This document shows positions 1 to 8,552 of a stretch of 64,000 nt of DNA, piece by piece; the first letter of the stretch is position 1; the number at the start of each line of letters is the position of its first letter. The notes below the pieces were generated by a model. The model was not told the origin of the DNA and searched no databases. It saw nothing but the letters and a program-made list of their open reading frames with translations. This stretch comes from CALCMJ01 sp964475415 (GTDB lineage Bacteria > Bacteroidota > Bacteroidia > Chitinophagales > Saprospiraceae): positions 1 through 64,000 of the forward strand of contig CAYYWZ010000009.1 in NCBI GenBank assembly GCA_964475415.1. Direction: 5' to 3'. Made by a program: the position numbers and the translations under genes.

Positions 1-10
1 CGCCATATCA

Positions 11-50
11 AAACAAAAAAAGAGATTCCTAAATGAATAGAAATCTCTTT
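11..50 (-). terminator. Rho-independent terminator downstream of tRNA-Asn
   Basis: On the minus strand a 9-bp stem (arms at 19-27 and 42-50) is followed by a T-rich run. It starts directly after the 3' end of the tRNA, so it most likely ends that transcript. Confidence 0.75.
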
Positions 51-51
51 G

Positions 52-125
52 CGCCTCCTCAAGGACTCGAACCTTGGACCTATTGATTAACAGTCAACCG
101 CTCTAACCAGCTGAGCTAAGGAGGC
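52..125 (-). tRNA. tRNA-Asn (anticodon GTT)
   Basis: Read on the minus strand this is a 74-nt cloverleaf. The 7-bp acceptor stem is GCCTCCT paired with AGGAGGC, the D-arm holds AGCTCAG...GAGC, the anticodon loop is CTGTTAATC with anticodon GTT, the T-loop is GGTTCGAGTCC, and the discriminator base is G. The CCA end is not encoded. A terminator follows at once, so it is probably transcribed alone. No other tRNA was recognised in the window. Confidence 0.95.
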
Positions 126-332
126 TTGTAAGCGGTTGCAAATTTATAATTAACAATGTGTTATTTCAAGCTTTTTTAAACAATTTTTTTTAATATTTTT
201 CCATACCATAAGTTTAAACTTCATTATTTCTAAAATTTCTGCCTTTGATAAACTAAGAAAAGCTCCAAACTGATTCTAATTCAGCTTTTTACATATTGAA
301 AAAAAGGATACGGCCTGGAATTTTGCCTCCGA

Positions 333-1838
333 TTATTTTATAAGCATCCGAGCAATACCCTCTCTTCGTTGGTCTCCTATGGCTTGTTTTCCTTTCAGAT
401 CTATACTGTGGGTTCCCCCAAACACCATATCGAGGTCCTCCCATAGCTTAAGATCCTTATCTATAGTCATATCGCTATAGTCATATCCTTTTTCTAAGTA
501 TATTTGATTTTCGTTTTCGAAAACACGAGGATAATGTACGGCCTGCTCTAGATCCATGCCGTGTTCATAATAGTTTATGAGTGTCTGTCCGATGGAAAAA
601 GGTATGCGTGTAGCGCCTCCTGTACCGATCAGCATAGCTACCTTATGCTTCTGATCGAAAACGAGCGTGGGACACATCATAGAGTTCAGTCTGCTATCTT
701 TTTTCCAAGAATCTAGTCCATCAGGAAGCAGCGCCGTTTCTCCGAGCATATTGTTCATCTGCATATCTGTGCCTGGAATGAAATAGGTACAACCTTCTCC
801 GATAGATGTCGATAAGGCAATAGCATTTCCTGCTCCATCACATATGTTGAAATGGGACGTGCCACTAGTAGGGAGTTCAGCACTGTCGGTAGATGTATAT
901 CCTTCGAAATACTTTGCTATCTCTTTTTCTAAAGATGAAACACTTTTACCATAAGGATAACTATACTGATATGCCTTTCGTAAACTCATCAGATGTTCCT
1001 TAGATCCTAAGGCGTAACTTTTCTGTGAATGACCCTTAAGAAACAAGGCTAGCAATCCGCCTCCCACAGAAGGTAGAGGCGGTACAGAAATAGAATGTCC
1101 CTGATATAAAAATCGAAAAGCTTGTCTTCTTAGTAGCTTGTAGTTTCTAAAATCCTGGTAACTAATATATCCTCCTGAAGATGCTGCATAATCTGAGACA
1201 GCTTGAGCGGGCTCACCTCTATAAAACCAATCCGCTTTTTCTCTGGCAAAACTTTCTAAAAAATCAGCATACTGGGGCATATGTAATACCTCACCTTTTT
1301 TCTTTACCTCTCCATTAGTAGCAAACAAGGCTTTTCCTTCTTCGCTGTCTGTAACAATATCATGTAAGAGTTGTAAGTCATAGGCTTGGAAATCTGTAAG
1401 AGCGACACCTTGCTGGGCTAAGGTCTGCGCTGGACCAACTAATTCTCTGAGCTGAATAGTACAATAATGTTGGGCTAGATGCTGGATCATAGCCATTGCT
1501 CCAGGTACCGCCATAGAAGCGGGACCAACAAAAAATGTCTCTTGACTTTCTCCGAAATCTACTAAGATCTCTTTATACATACGATCAGATAAAACATTAT
1601 TACTGGGTGTCTGGCAAAAGAAATCTAAAACAAAATTTCCTTCTTCTGGCGTATGTATATTAGCAAATCCTCCTGCTCCCGCAGATGCCATTACAGGTTC
1701 TGCAACAAAAGAAACAAGATATGCCGCCACGCATGCATCAAAAGCGTTTCCCCCGGCAATTAATATTTCTTCCGCAGTCTTTGCCGTAAGGTGATGACCC
1801 GCTGCTATAGCATATTTTAACTTGGATTGTTTTCCCAT
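333..1838 (-). CDS. ggt: gamma-glutamyltransferase family protein (Ntn hydrolase)
   Basis: About 501 aa. The family makes a proenzyme that cleaves itself before a Thr, which then acts as N-terminal nucleophile for gamma-glutamyl hydrolysis or transfer. The expected cleavage site is visible as GTSHFNICDG, with the nucleophile near residue 327, and the oxyanion-type Gly-Gly motif GTGGATRIP lies near 406. I chose the ATG at 1838; an in-frame TTG nine bases upstream is less likely. Two oddities are seen. There is no signal peptide, although classical bacterial GGTs are periplasmic. The DFREMAP segment that carries the gamma-glutamate-binding Arg in the E. coli enzyme reads DFFCQTP here, near residue 72. 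Family membership is secure but the substrate is not: it may act on a gamma-glutamyl compound other than glutathione. It stands alone, divergent from the next gene. Confidence 0.88.
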   Translation of the reverse strand: MGKQSKLKYAIAAGHHLTAKTAEEILIAGGNAFDACVAAYLVSFVAEPVMASAGAGGFANIHTPEEGNFVLDFFCQTPSNNVLSDRMYKEILVDFGESQETFFVGPASMAVPGAMAMIQHLAQHYCTIQLRELVGPAQTLAQQGVALTDFQAYDLQLLHDIVTDSEEGKALFATNGEVKKKGEVLHMPQYADFLESFAREKADWFYRGEPAQAVSDYAASSGGYISYQDFRNYKLLRRQAFRFLYQGHSISVPPLPSVGGGLLALFLKGHSQKSYALGSKEHLMSLRKAYQYSYPYGKSVSSLEKEIAKYFEGYTSTDSAELPTSGTSHFNICDGAGNAIALSTSIGEGCTYFIPGTDMQMNNMLGETALLPDGLDSWKKDSRLNSMMCPTLVFDQKHKVAMLIGTGGATRIPFSIGQTLINYYEHGMDLEQAVHYPRVFENENQIYLEKGYDYSDMTIDKDLKLWEDLDMVFGGTHSIDLKGKQAIGDQRREGIARMLIK

Positions 1839-1967
1839 AACTTGCAAAAAATAACAAATTATACACTGCTAAAGGAAAATTGAGTGCTTTTATTTACCGC
1901 TTATAATATGGATCTTAGAAAATAATTGTAGTCTTATAATAGTTATCTAAATTATATACAATGTCAT

Positions 1968-2804
1968 ATGAGAATTCATTCCTTTTCCAAAGTTGTCGCC
2001 ATTCCTTTTGTTGCCTGGTTTGCCTATACTTTTTACATCTCTTATAACGAACGGGACTATGCGCTCTCTTACTGGATGATACCGCCCTTTCTTATAATCG
2101 CTGTTATCTGGGTGATGTCTCCACAGATAGATTTCTGGTGGAACAAGAGAAATCCACTGACCCTTGACGAACCTCTGCGGCGGTGGCTACAGAAATATTC
2201 TCCTTTCTATATTGCCCTTCCCGACGAACTTAAGATGCATTACGAAAACAGGTTAAGCACCTATCTTTCTGGTGTAGAATTTTATGCCATGGGCAAAGAA
2301 AAAGAAGCGGTTCCAGAAGATATCAAAGTCCTCGCTGCTAATAATCTAGTTACGCTTACTTTTGGCAAGAAGAATTTTATGCTTTCTAATTTTGATCGTG
2401 TTGTTTTCTACAAACACCCATTTCCGACGCCTAGATTCCAACATCTTCATACGGTAGAAACCGAACAGCAAGATGGCGTAATACTCTTTTCCATAGAGCA
2501 CCTAGCGGCAAGTTCTATAAATCCTACTGCTTACTACAATATCGGAATGCATGGTTATGCTGAGGCTTTTATGAAAACCTATCCCGCTCTAGAGTGGGAA
2601 AACTTATCAGAAATTACTTGGGACAGCATAGCAAGTATTACTGGTTTTTCTAAAACTTTTGTCCTTTCTACTTTAGGCTTTGAGCAGACAGATCTTGTTC
2701 CAGTAATTTTGACAAGCTACTTCTCACATCCTACAGTTTTTAAGAGAAAACAACCTGAAGCTTATAGTTGGATTTCTAAAACCCTTAGTGATTCACTCCT
2801 CTAA
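1968..2804 (+). CDS. MtfA-like (peptidase M90 family) membrane protein, catalytic motif degenerate
   Basis: 278 aa with two N-terminal membrane segments (about residues 8-25 and 34-51), then a soluble domain whose layout resembles the MtfA / M90 zinc peptidases found in Bacteroidota: PLRRWLQKYSPFY, then DIKVLAANNLVTLTFG, then a segment before the active site reading YYNIGMHGYAEAF. In active members that last segment carries HExxH; here it reads HGYAE (residues 195-199), so the catalytic Glu and the second zinc His are missing. It is probably an inactive relative, perhaps a binding or regulatory protein. The assignment rests on remembered family patterns and not on a search. The gene is monocistronic; the nearest downstream terminator is about 230 bp away. 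Confidence 0.6.
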   Translation: MRIHSFSKVVAIPFVAWFAYTFYISYNERDYALSYWMIPPFLIIAVIWVMSPQIDFWWNKRNPLTLDEPLRRWLQKYSPFYIALPDELKMHYENRLSTYLSGVEFYAMGKEKEAVPEDIKVLAANNLVTLTFGKKNFMLSNFDRVVFYKHPFPTPRFQHLHTVETEQQDGVILFSIEHLAASSINPTAYYNIGMHGYAEAFMKTYPALEWENLSEITWDSIASITGFSKTFVLSTLGFEQTDLVPVILTSYFSHPTVFKRKQPEAYSWISKTLSDSLL

Positions 2805-2955
2805 TATTTAGTTTTACTATAAGAACAACCATTGGAGCCACGGAACTGTTATACGCAGTATATATAAGGTGAGATATTCTAGGTTTTTTTACACTATTAC
2901 CGCACCTTGTAGTTTATCTGTAGTACTTCTAGCTGTTTACTGTAGTCTTTACATA

Positions 2956-2987
2956 TTTGCACACTGTTATTTATGGTCCTATATTTG
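2956..2987 (+). promoter_or_regulatory. Bacteroidota-type promoter (TTTG - 20 nt - TATATTTG)
   Basis: TTTG at 2956-2959 and TATATTTG at 2980-2987, separated by 20 nt, match the known Bacteroidota sigma-A consensus TTTG-N(about 17-23)-TAnnTTTG exactly. Transcription would start near 2992-2995. No coding gene starts downstream on this strand, but a strong terminator lies about 40 bp further on. Confidence 0.5.
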
Positions 2988-2993
2988 TATTGT

Positions 2994-3074
2994 AATAATT
3001 AAGAAATTATTCTCAATATTTTAAGGGTGTTAAAGGGAGCTCGCATACAGATGTAAGCTCTCTTTGTTTTTTTT
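2994..3074 (+). ncRNA. candidate small RNA of about 80 nt
   Basis: The stretch is bounded by the consensus promoter at 2956-2987 and the terminator at 3032-3074. It has no start codon followed by a usable reading frame. An AT-rich hairpin (AATAATT / AATTATT, about 2994-3011) precedes the terminator hairpin. I do not recognise the RNA family. It could instead be the tail of a longer transcript from the 1968-2804 gene, so confidence is modest. Confidence 0.35.
3032..3074 (+). terminator. Rho-independent terminator
   Basis: An AAAGGGAGCT arm and an AGCTCTCTTT arm (one G-U pair) enclose a 14-nt loop and are followed by GTTTTTTTT. The rest of the 2805-3221 intergenic space shows nothing further. 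Confidence 0.7.
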
Positions 3075-3221
3075 GACCCTTCCTATCCTTATTTTATTTC
3101 TTTTCATCCGATAAGTGTGCTCGAGGCTTAACCTTTACTCCTGACAAAAGTTTTAACTTTATAAAATACCTACTTCTCTTCTCTCAAAAATTCGCTCTAC
3201 TATAATTTAAGTTTGTGCTTT

Positions 3222-4595
3222 TTACAGTTGATTAATTTTAGCAAAATACTTTCTGGCTTCATTCATAACCTTAGGTGCTAGTATTAAACTAGCTATCATC
3301 GTAGGGAAAGCCATCACAGCATAGAAACCATCGATAAGATTAATCATCATTTCTAGCGACGCTATAGAAGCAAAAAGAATACTCCCTAAGTAAAAATAAT
3401 TATAATAATGTTTTTTCTCTGCTCCTATTAAAAATCCTAAGCACTTTGTTCCATAATAGGAAAAAGAAAACAAAGAGGAAATACTAAAAAAAGCAATGCA
3501 TACCATAAGCACCCAGCTTCCACCTATAGGTAAACTTTCGCTAAAAGCTGAAGCTGTAAGGCTAACCCCATTATTATCTGTAGTCTCCCACACCCCTGTT
3601 ACCAATATTGCTAAGGCTGTCAACGTACATACGATGATCGTATCTACAAATGGACCTATCATTGCAACTAATCCTTCTCGTATAGCTTCATTTGTTTTAG
3701 CAGCACCATGCGCCATCGGTGCTGTACCGATTCCCGCCTCATTAGAAAAAGCACCTCTTCTTATACCTAGTAATATAAGACCTCCTAAAGCACCACCCAG
3801 TAGCGGTTCTCCCTTGTAAAGGCTAGCAGAAAATGCTTCCGTAAATATAAGGGATAGATAGGTAGGGACATCTTCCCAGTGCAAACCTAAAATTATAATG
3901 ACCGATACGAAATACAATATGACCATAGCCGGAACAAGACGTTCAGTTGTCCTACTTATCCTTTGTAGACCACCCAATATTACAATAGACGTTAGTAAGG
4001 TAATGATTATTCCCGTTATTATATCTGTCTGCATACCCACTTGTAATCCAGAAGGTTTTAGTACGATATCTCTTATCGCTTGAGTAAGCTGATTGACATT
4101 AAAAATAGGTAAGGAACCTATCAATCCCGCCAAGCTAAAAATTACAGCTAGTGGTTTCCACCTTGCTCCTAGTCCTTCTGTAATAAAATACATAGGACCT
4201 CCCTGTAGTTCTCCCCTACTATCTTTACCACGATACATTATAGAAAGGGAACAGGTAAAAAACTTGGTACACATGCCTATCAATGCGCTGACCCACATCC
4301 AGAAGATTGCCCCAGGACCACCTATAGAAATAGCTACCGCCACACCAGCAATATTGCCCATTCCTATCGTAGAAGCTAGTGCCGTAGACAAGGCTTGGAA
4401 ATGACTGATCTCACCGTCGTCCTCTACATTATCATACTTACCTCTGAGTATATTGACAGCGTGAAAAATATACCTAAATGATATTCCCTTAGAAAATAAT
4501 AAGAAAAAAATACCTCCTCCTATCAAGAGTAACAAAAGCGGCAAGCCCCACATAAACGAAGCAAAAGAAGATATAATCGTAGATAGTTTTTCCAC
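3222..4595 (-). CDS. alanine/glycine:cation symporter (AGCS family)
   Basis: 457 aa and strongly hydrophobic, with about 10-11 membrane segments. It belongs to the AGCS (AlsT/DagA-like) family, which imports small neutral amino acids with Na+ or H+. Family motifs are visible: GMGNIAGVAVAI near residue 77, GPGAIFWMWVSALIGM directly after it, LQGGPMYF, and the late RRGAFSNEAGIGTAPMAHG segment. Length is normal for the family. The start is the ATG that gives MEKLSTIISS. It shares the strand with the exporter gene upstream (75-bp gap) but function gives no reason to link them. The exact substrate cannot be read from the sequence. Confidence 0.9.
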   Translation of the reverse strand: MEKLSTIISSFASFMWGLPLLLLLIGGGIFFLLFSKGISFRYIFHAVNILRGKYDNVEDDGEISHFQALSTALASTIGMGNIAGVAVAISIGGPGAIFWMWVSALIGMCTKFFTCSLSIMYRGKDSRGELQGGPMYFITEGLGARWKPLAVIFSLAGLIGSLPIFNVNQLTQAIRDIVLKPSGLQVGMQTDIITGIIITLLTSIVILGGLQRISRTTERLVPAMVILYFVSVIIILGLHWEDVPTYLSLIFTEAFSASLYKGEPLLGGALGGLILLGIRRGAFSNEAGIGTAPMAHGAAKTNEAIREGLVAMIGPFVDTIIVCTLTALAILVTGVWETTDNNGVSLTASAFSESLPIGGSWVLMVCIAFFSISSLFSFSYYGTKCLGFLIGAEKKHYYNYFYLGSILFASIASLEMMINLIDGFYAVMAFPTMIASLILAPKVMNEARKYFAKINQL

Positions 4596-4670
4596 CTGTT
4601 TTTTTCTGACTTTAGAAAATTATTTCCTAAAGATAAGAGCTTATTATGACATCCTCTTTTGTTCTTTGAA

Positions 4671-6899
4671 CTACATCCACTTCCTCATAATAACAGGTAA
4701 CAAAAGTAGATCCGCAATTATAGCACTGAACAAGGTAATAGAGATCAGTAATCCGATCGTAACACTAGGCGGATGGATAGAAAATAGCATCACCAAAAAG
4801 CCAAAAAATAAAATGATACTTGTAAAAATAATTGCCTTACCCGTTTCCTTAAAGGTACGTTCCATCGCATCTTCAAAAGACATGCCTTTATCTCTACTTA
4901 TCTTAAACTTACTGAGAAAATGTATGGTATCATCTACAGCTATACCGAAGACAATTGCAAAAACAATAGATATACCTGCTTCCAATTCTATACCTACCCA
5001 ACCTAGAACTGCCGCGGCAAAAAGCAATGGAATAATATTAGGTACCAACGATATAACCAGCATTTTTATATCTCTAAATAATAGGGCCATCAATATACTT
5101 ACAATAATAAGGGCTAGACCTAATCCTAGTAAAAGATTGTCTCGTACGTACTCTGCATTTTTATCTAGAATAAGTCCTGTGCCTGTTCGTCGGACTGAGA
5201 TCACAGATGCATCTATATTGTCTTCCATCCAGTCATCTATTTGCAAGCCAAATTTCTTGACCTCCTCAGCACCTAGATCATTTATTCTAGAAGAAAGTCT
5301 AGTCTTCTGATTGTCCTTACTGAACAAGACGGCCTGCCCCATCTGAGGCAGTTTTTCTATAAGCTTTGTCTGTTTGTCAAACTGCTCTTTCGTTCCCGCT
5401 AGCGCATACTGCTTGTCAAAAGAGAAAATCTCGTTGATACTTTTATAAAGCGTAACTGGCGAGACAATAGCTTTTACCTTGTTACTTTCTCTTAGGTGTT
5501 TTTCTATTTTTTCTACTTCTTTTATGACGCTATAATCTGTAGCATTATAAGCTTCATCAGTTATTATGGCAAACTCAAAAGGTCTGAATCCTCCATACTC
5601 TTTTTCAAAAAACAGGAAATCCTCCGTTATCTTTGTTCTCAATGGTAGATTACTTTCTATCTTATAATTTGTGGTTACTTTAGAAATTCCAAAACCACAG
5701 AAAATCAAAAATAATACAGTAGATAACCATATCAGTTTGGGCTGTTGTTTTGTTAATTTGTTCATTCCTCCCGTAAGCTTATCCCAGAATCCTTCACCCT
5801 GTTTTTCTTTTATTAATTTACTCGTATCATAATAACTGAGCAAGGCCGTGGTAAAAAATATCACTGTTACGTAGGCGACCATAACGCCCAGAGCAGAATT
5901 AATGCCAAAATCTCTTATCGGCGCTACCTTAGAAGTAACAAGAGATAGAAACCCTGCGGATGTAGTAAGCGAGGTCATAAGTGTTGCTTTTCCTATTTCT
6001 CTTATTGTCGTGTTGATGGCTAGTTTTTTACTAGCCCCAGCCTTCATCTCGTCCAGATATTTTGACATAATATGTACCACATCACTTGTACCAACTATGA
6101 GCATAAGAACTGGATAAAATGCAGCCATTGCATTCAGCTCTCTGCCGAGCAGTCCTAGTAGTCCCATAAAAATAAGCAAGCCTAGCCCTATAGAGACTAA
6201 GGCGATCATTACTCCAGCTAACTTTCTGTAAAGTAATAACAAGATAAAACTGACCAATATGATAGAAACAAAAGAAGAAATCATCACTTCTCTCTTCTGC
6301 ATATTACTCAGCTCATCTTGAAAATAGGCTCTACCTAGAAAATGATACTCCTCAAAATCATACTTTTCTAGTAAGGTCCTGAGCTCATCCATTAGTATCT
6401 GCGATTCTGCTATAGCTATGCTCTCCTCATTCTTGATATTGAGCACCATACTTGTTCCCGACTCATTGATAATATTATAGACGAAACGCTCATCTGACAA
6501 TATAGACCTTTTAGCATCTTCTAGATTTCCTTCTGGATCTAATAACTTGGTTTTGGATAAAGTAAGTGGATTAGGAATTTCTATTTCTGTAAGCCCTAGT
6601 GTAGAAACAACATGTGGTAATTCGGTTGCCTCTTTTGCAAAGGCAGAAAACTTGGTCAAAAAGTCCTTGTTGAAAACTGTGGGATTGTTTTCTATAGCTA
6701 CTAATAGAAAGTTATCATCTGTCTCAAACTCCTTTGTAAACTGCTCAAAAAAATCTAAATCATCATCTCCTTTAGGAAAAAACTGCTCGAAGGTAAAAGA
6801 GAATTTCAGCGTAAATAATAACCCAAAAGATATAAGCGCTATTACCCCAAAGCTTATTAGTACGTTTTTCCTATTATCTACCAGTTTATCTATCCACAT
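4671..6899 (-). CDS. RND superfamily / MMPL-type exporter
   Basis: 742 aa with the duplicated RND plan: one membrane segment, a large periplasmic loop (about residues 35-205), a five-helix bundle, then the same again. Both halves keep the polar residues used for proton coupling in helix 4: LMLIVGTSDVVHIMSK in the first and FGIAVDDTIHFLSK in the second. The size (about 740-800 aa) and lack of an AcrB-like second large loop fit the MMPL / HpnN-like lipid exporters better than the multidrug AcrB group. No periplasmic adaptor or TolC gene is adjacent. The substrate is unknown; a lipid or hydrophobic metabolite is an inference from the family. Confidence 0.85.
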   Translation of the reverse strand: MWIDKLVDNRKNVLISFGVIALISFGLLFTLKFSFTFEQFFPKGDDDLDFFEQFTKEFETDDNFLLVAIENNPTVFNKDFLTKFSAFAKEATELPHVVSTLGLTEIEIPNPLTLSKTKLLDPEGNLEDAKRSILSDERFVYNIINESGTSMVLNIKNEESIAIAESQILMDELRTLLEKYDFEEYHFLGRAYFQDELSNMQKREVMISSFVSIILVSFILLLLYRKLAGVMIALVSIGLGLLIFMGLLGLLGRELNAMAAFYPVLMLIVGTSDVVHIMSKYLDEMKAGASKKLAINTTIREIGKATLMTSLTTSAGFLSLVTSKVAPIRDFGINSALGVMVAYVTVIFFTTALLSYYDTSKLIKEKQGEGFWDKLTGGMNKLTKQQPKLIWLSTVLFLIFCGFGISKVTTNYKIESNLPLRTKITEDFLFFEKEYGGFRPFEFAIITDEAYNATDYSVIKEVEKIEKHLRESNKVKAIVSPVTLYKSINEIFSFDKQYALAGTKEQFDKQTKLIEKLPQMGQAVLFSKDNQKTRLSSRINDLGAEEVKKFGLQIDDWMEDNIDASVISVRRTGTGLILDKNAEYVRDNLLLGLGLALIIVSILMALLFRDIKMLVISLVPNIIPLLFAAAVLGWVGIELEAGISIVFAIVFGIAVDDTIHFLSKFKISRDKGMSFEDAMERTFKETGKAIIFTSIILFFGFLVMLFSIHPPSVTIGLLISITLFSAIIADLLLLPVIMRKWM

Positions 6900-6949
6900 A
6901 TTCTACAATTCACTGCTACAACATAGAAGCTTGAATAAGGTTGATTATT

Positions 6950-7159
6950 TGGTGTGAAAACTTACTATTTGGACTCGGTATAAATTCTAGTCCTGAAATA
7001 TTGCTGTTTAGTAGATACTATTATTTATATAATGGTGATTTATTACTAAATGGCCATTTTAACAAAGATTCTCTATCTGTTAATTTGACAAAAAAAGAAA
7101 CTTTCAATTTAACACAGCAAAAATTTAAGTGGGTTCAAGAATATCCCGACAACTATTAA
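6950..7159 (+). pseudogene. possible C-terminal remnant of a membrane-protein gene
   Basis: An open stretch of about 70 codons ends in KFKWVQEYPDNY. This resembles the C-terminal tail (YYxLxxxxLxLxG...F.W.xEYPxN) that I recall from DoxX-like or uncharacterised Bacteroidota proteins. There is no proper N-terminus and no membrane part, and the frame overlaps the promoter side of the divergent exporter gene. A chance frame is quite possible. The rest of the 6900-7449 gap holds only the palindrome at 7271-7294. Confidence 0.25.
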
Positions 7160-7270
7160 ATATGGATTAAATAAACAATTAATTTTTTTTGATTTCTACA
7201 TACTGTTTATCTTATATGCGATGCTCCAAATTTAACTACTGATAATAACATGAACTAACAAACAGTAGCT

Positions 7271-7294
7271 GTTTGTAGTCCCCCGACTACAAAC
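7271..7294. repeat. solo REP-like palindrome (GTAGTC core)
   Basis: A perfect 10-bp inverted repeat, GTTTGTAGTC and GACTACAAAC, surrounds a CCCC loop. The GTAGTC / GACTAC core and 4-nt loop are shared with the palindromes inside the longer repeats at 10265-10500 and 11768-12080. It has no T-run, so it is not a standard terminator. Confidence 0.7.
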
Positions 7295-7449
7295 CTATAT
7301 TGAGCCCTAATTGTACACGATGTAATAGCCTTGTATGCACATACAAATTAACCTAGAAAAATTATCTCATAAAAAACACCTCCTTTTTACAGCCAGTTTA
7401 AATTAAAATACAAACTTTACGATAACATCATCAAGTTAAAACCATTGTA

Positions 7450-8493
7450 ATGAATAAACTACCCGAATTATTTTTACTTCTTTCTATTCTTCTTTTACTA
7501 ACCGCTTGCAAACAAAAAGTATCTCAGGAAGCACCTCCTATAGCAACGCCTCCTTTTGTAAAGGGAATCAAAATCGCTTTTGGTTCCTGTAATAATCAAG
7601 AAAAAACACCTAGCTTATGGGACGACATCACAAAAGAAAAAGCAGATCTGTGGATCTGGTTAGGAGATAACATTTATGCAGATACAGAGGACATGGAAGA
7701 TTTTCAAGAAATGTATGACATCCAAAACAATGAACCAACTTATAAAAAATTTCTTACTACCACGCCTATTAACGGAACCTGGGATGATCACGATTATGGA
7801 GTCAATGATGGTGGAAAAGAATACCCACAAAAAGCTAGTAGTCAAGGATTATTCTTGGACTTTATTGGTGCAGCAGAGGACGATCCCCGAAGAACTAGAG
7901 CAGGCGTTTACTCCAGCCAAATCCTTAAGAAAAACGATATAGAAATCAAAATCATATATCTAGATACGCGATATTTTAGAGACAATCTTGCCGGAAAAAG
8001 AGCCGCCTATACCGCTAATAACGAAGGCACCCTTCTAGGCGAAGAGCAGTGGCAATGGCTAGAAACAGAGATGAGTAATTCATCTGCCGAAGTAAACATA
8101 ATCGCCAGTAGCATACAGGTTCTATCTGAGGAACACGGCTGGGAAAAATGGGCCAACTTTCCCAAAGAAAAAGAAAGACTACAATCACTTATTCAAAAAC
8201 ACCAAGTTACAAACCCAGTTATCATCAGCGGCGATAGACATGTAGCCGAGATCTCCCAAGAAAACTGGAGTGGTGTTTTGGTCACAGATATAACCTCTAG
8301 CCCTCTAACCAGTACGATCAGCAGTAAGCGCCCAGAAAAAAATAGACACCGGGTGGCGAATAACAAGATGGAATATGATAGAAACTATGGGATTTTAGAA
8401 ATACAAAAAGAAGGGGGCAATATTAATATCGTTTCTAAAATCAAGACTGCGTATGATCAGGTAAGTATTGCTCATGTTTTGTTTGGGAAGTAG
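7450..8493 (+). CDS. PhoD-like metallophosphatase, lipoprotein
   Basis: 347 aa. The N-terminus is a lipoprotein signal with lipobox LLTAC near residue 20, so the enzyme is probably anchored to a membrane outside the cytoplasm. The PhoD-like catalytic core is visible: AFGSCNNQ, WLGDNIYAD, WDDHDYGVNDGG, YLDTRYFRD and ISGDRHVAEIS. These supply the Asp, Asn and His metal ligands of phosphodiesterases/alkaline phosphatases of this group. The length is shorter than Tat-exported B. subtilis PhoD but usual for the lipoprotein form in Bacteroidota. Role: extracytoplasmic release of phosphate from phosphoesters (family inference). The gene following it, 60 bp downstream, is an unrelated decayed lipoprotein. 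Confidence 0.88.
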   Translation: MNKLPELFLLLSILLLLTACKQKVSQEAPPIATPPFVKGIKIAFGSCNNQEKTPSLWDDITKEKADLWIWLGDNIYADTEDMEDFQEMYDIQNNEPTYKKFLTTTPINGTWDDHDYGVNDGGKEYPQKASSQGLFLDFIGAAEDDPRRTRAGVYSSQILKKNDIEIKIIYLDTRYFRDNLAGKRAAYTANNEGTLLGEEQWQWLETEMSNSSAEVNIIASSIQVLSEEHGWEKWANFPKEKERLQSLIQKHQVTNPVIISGDRHVAEISQENWSGVLVTDITSSPLTSTISSKRPEKNRHRVANNKMEYDRNYGILEIQKEGGNINIVSKIKTAYDQVSIAHVLFGK

Positions 8494-8552
8494 TTTGAAG
8501 AAAAATCTAAATAAAGTTTCGGCTTGTAATATAATAAGCAAAAATTATTCAA

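Noticed and set aside
4666..5310. 214-codon open frame on the plus strand inside the MMPL exporter gene
   Set aside because: Shadow of the well-supported exporter; composition is Ile/Ser-rich noise.
3222..6899. Symporter and MMPL exporter as one functional operon
   Set aside because: Same strand with a 75-bp gap, but no overlap, shared motif or known functional link.
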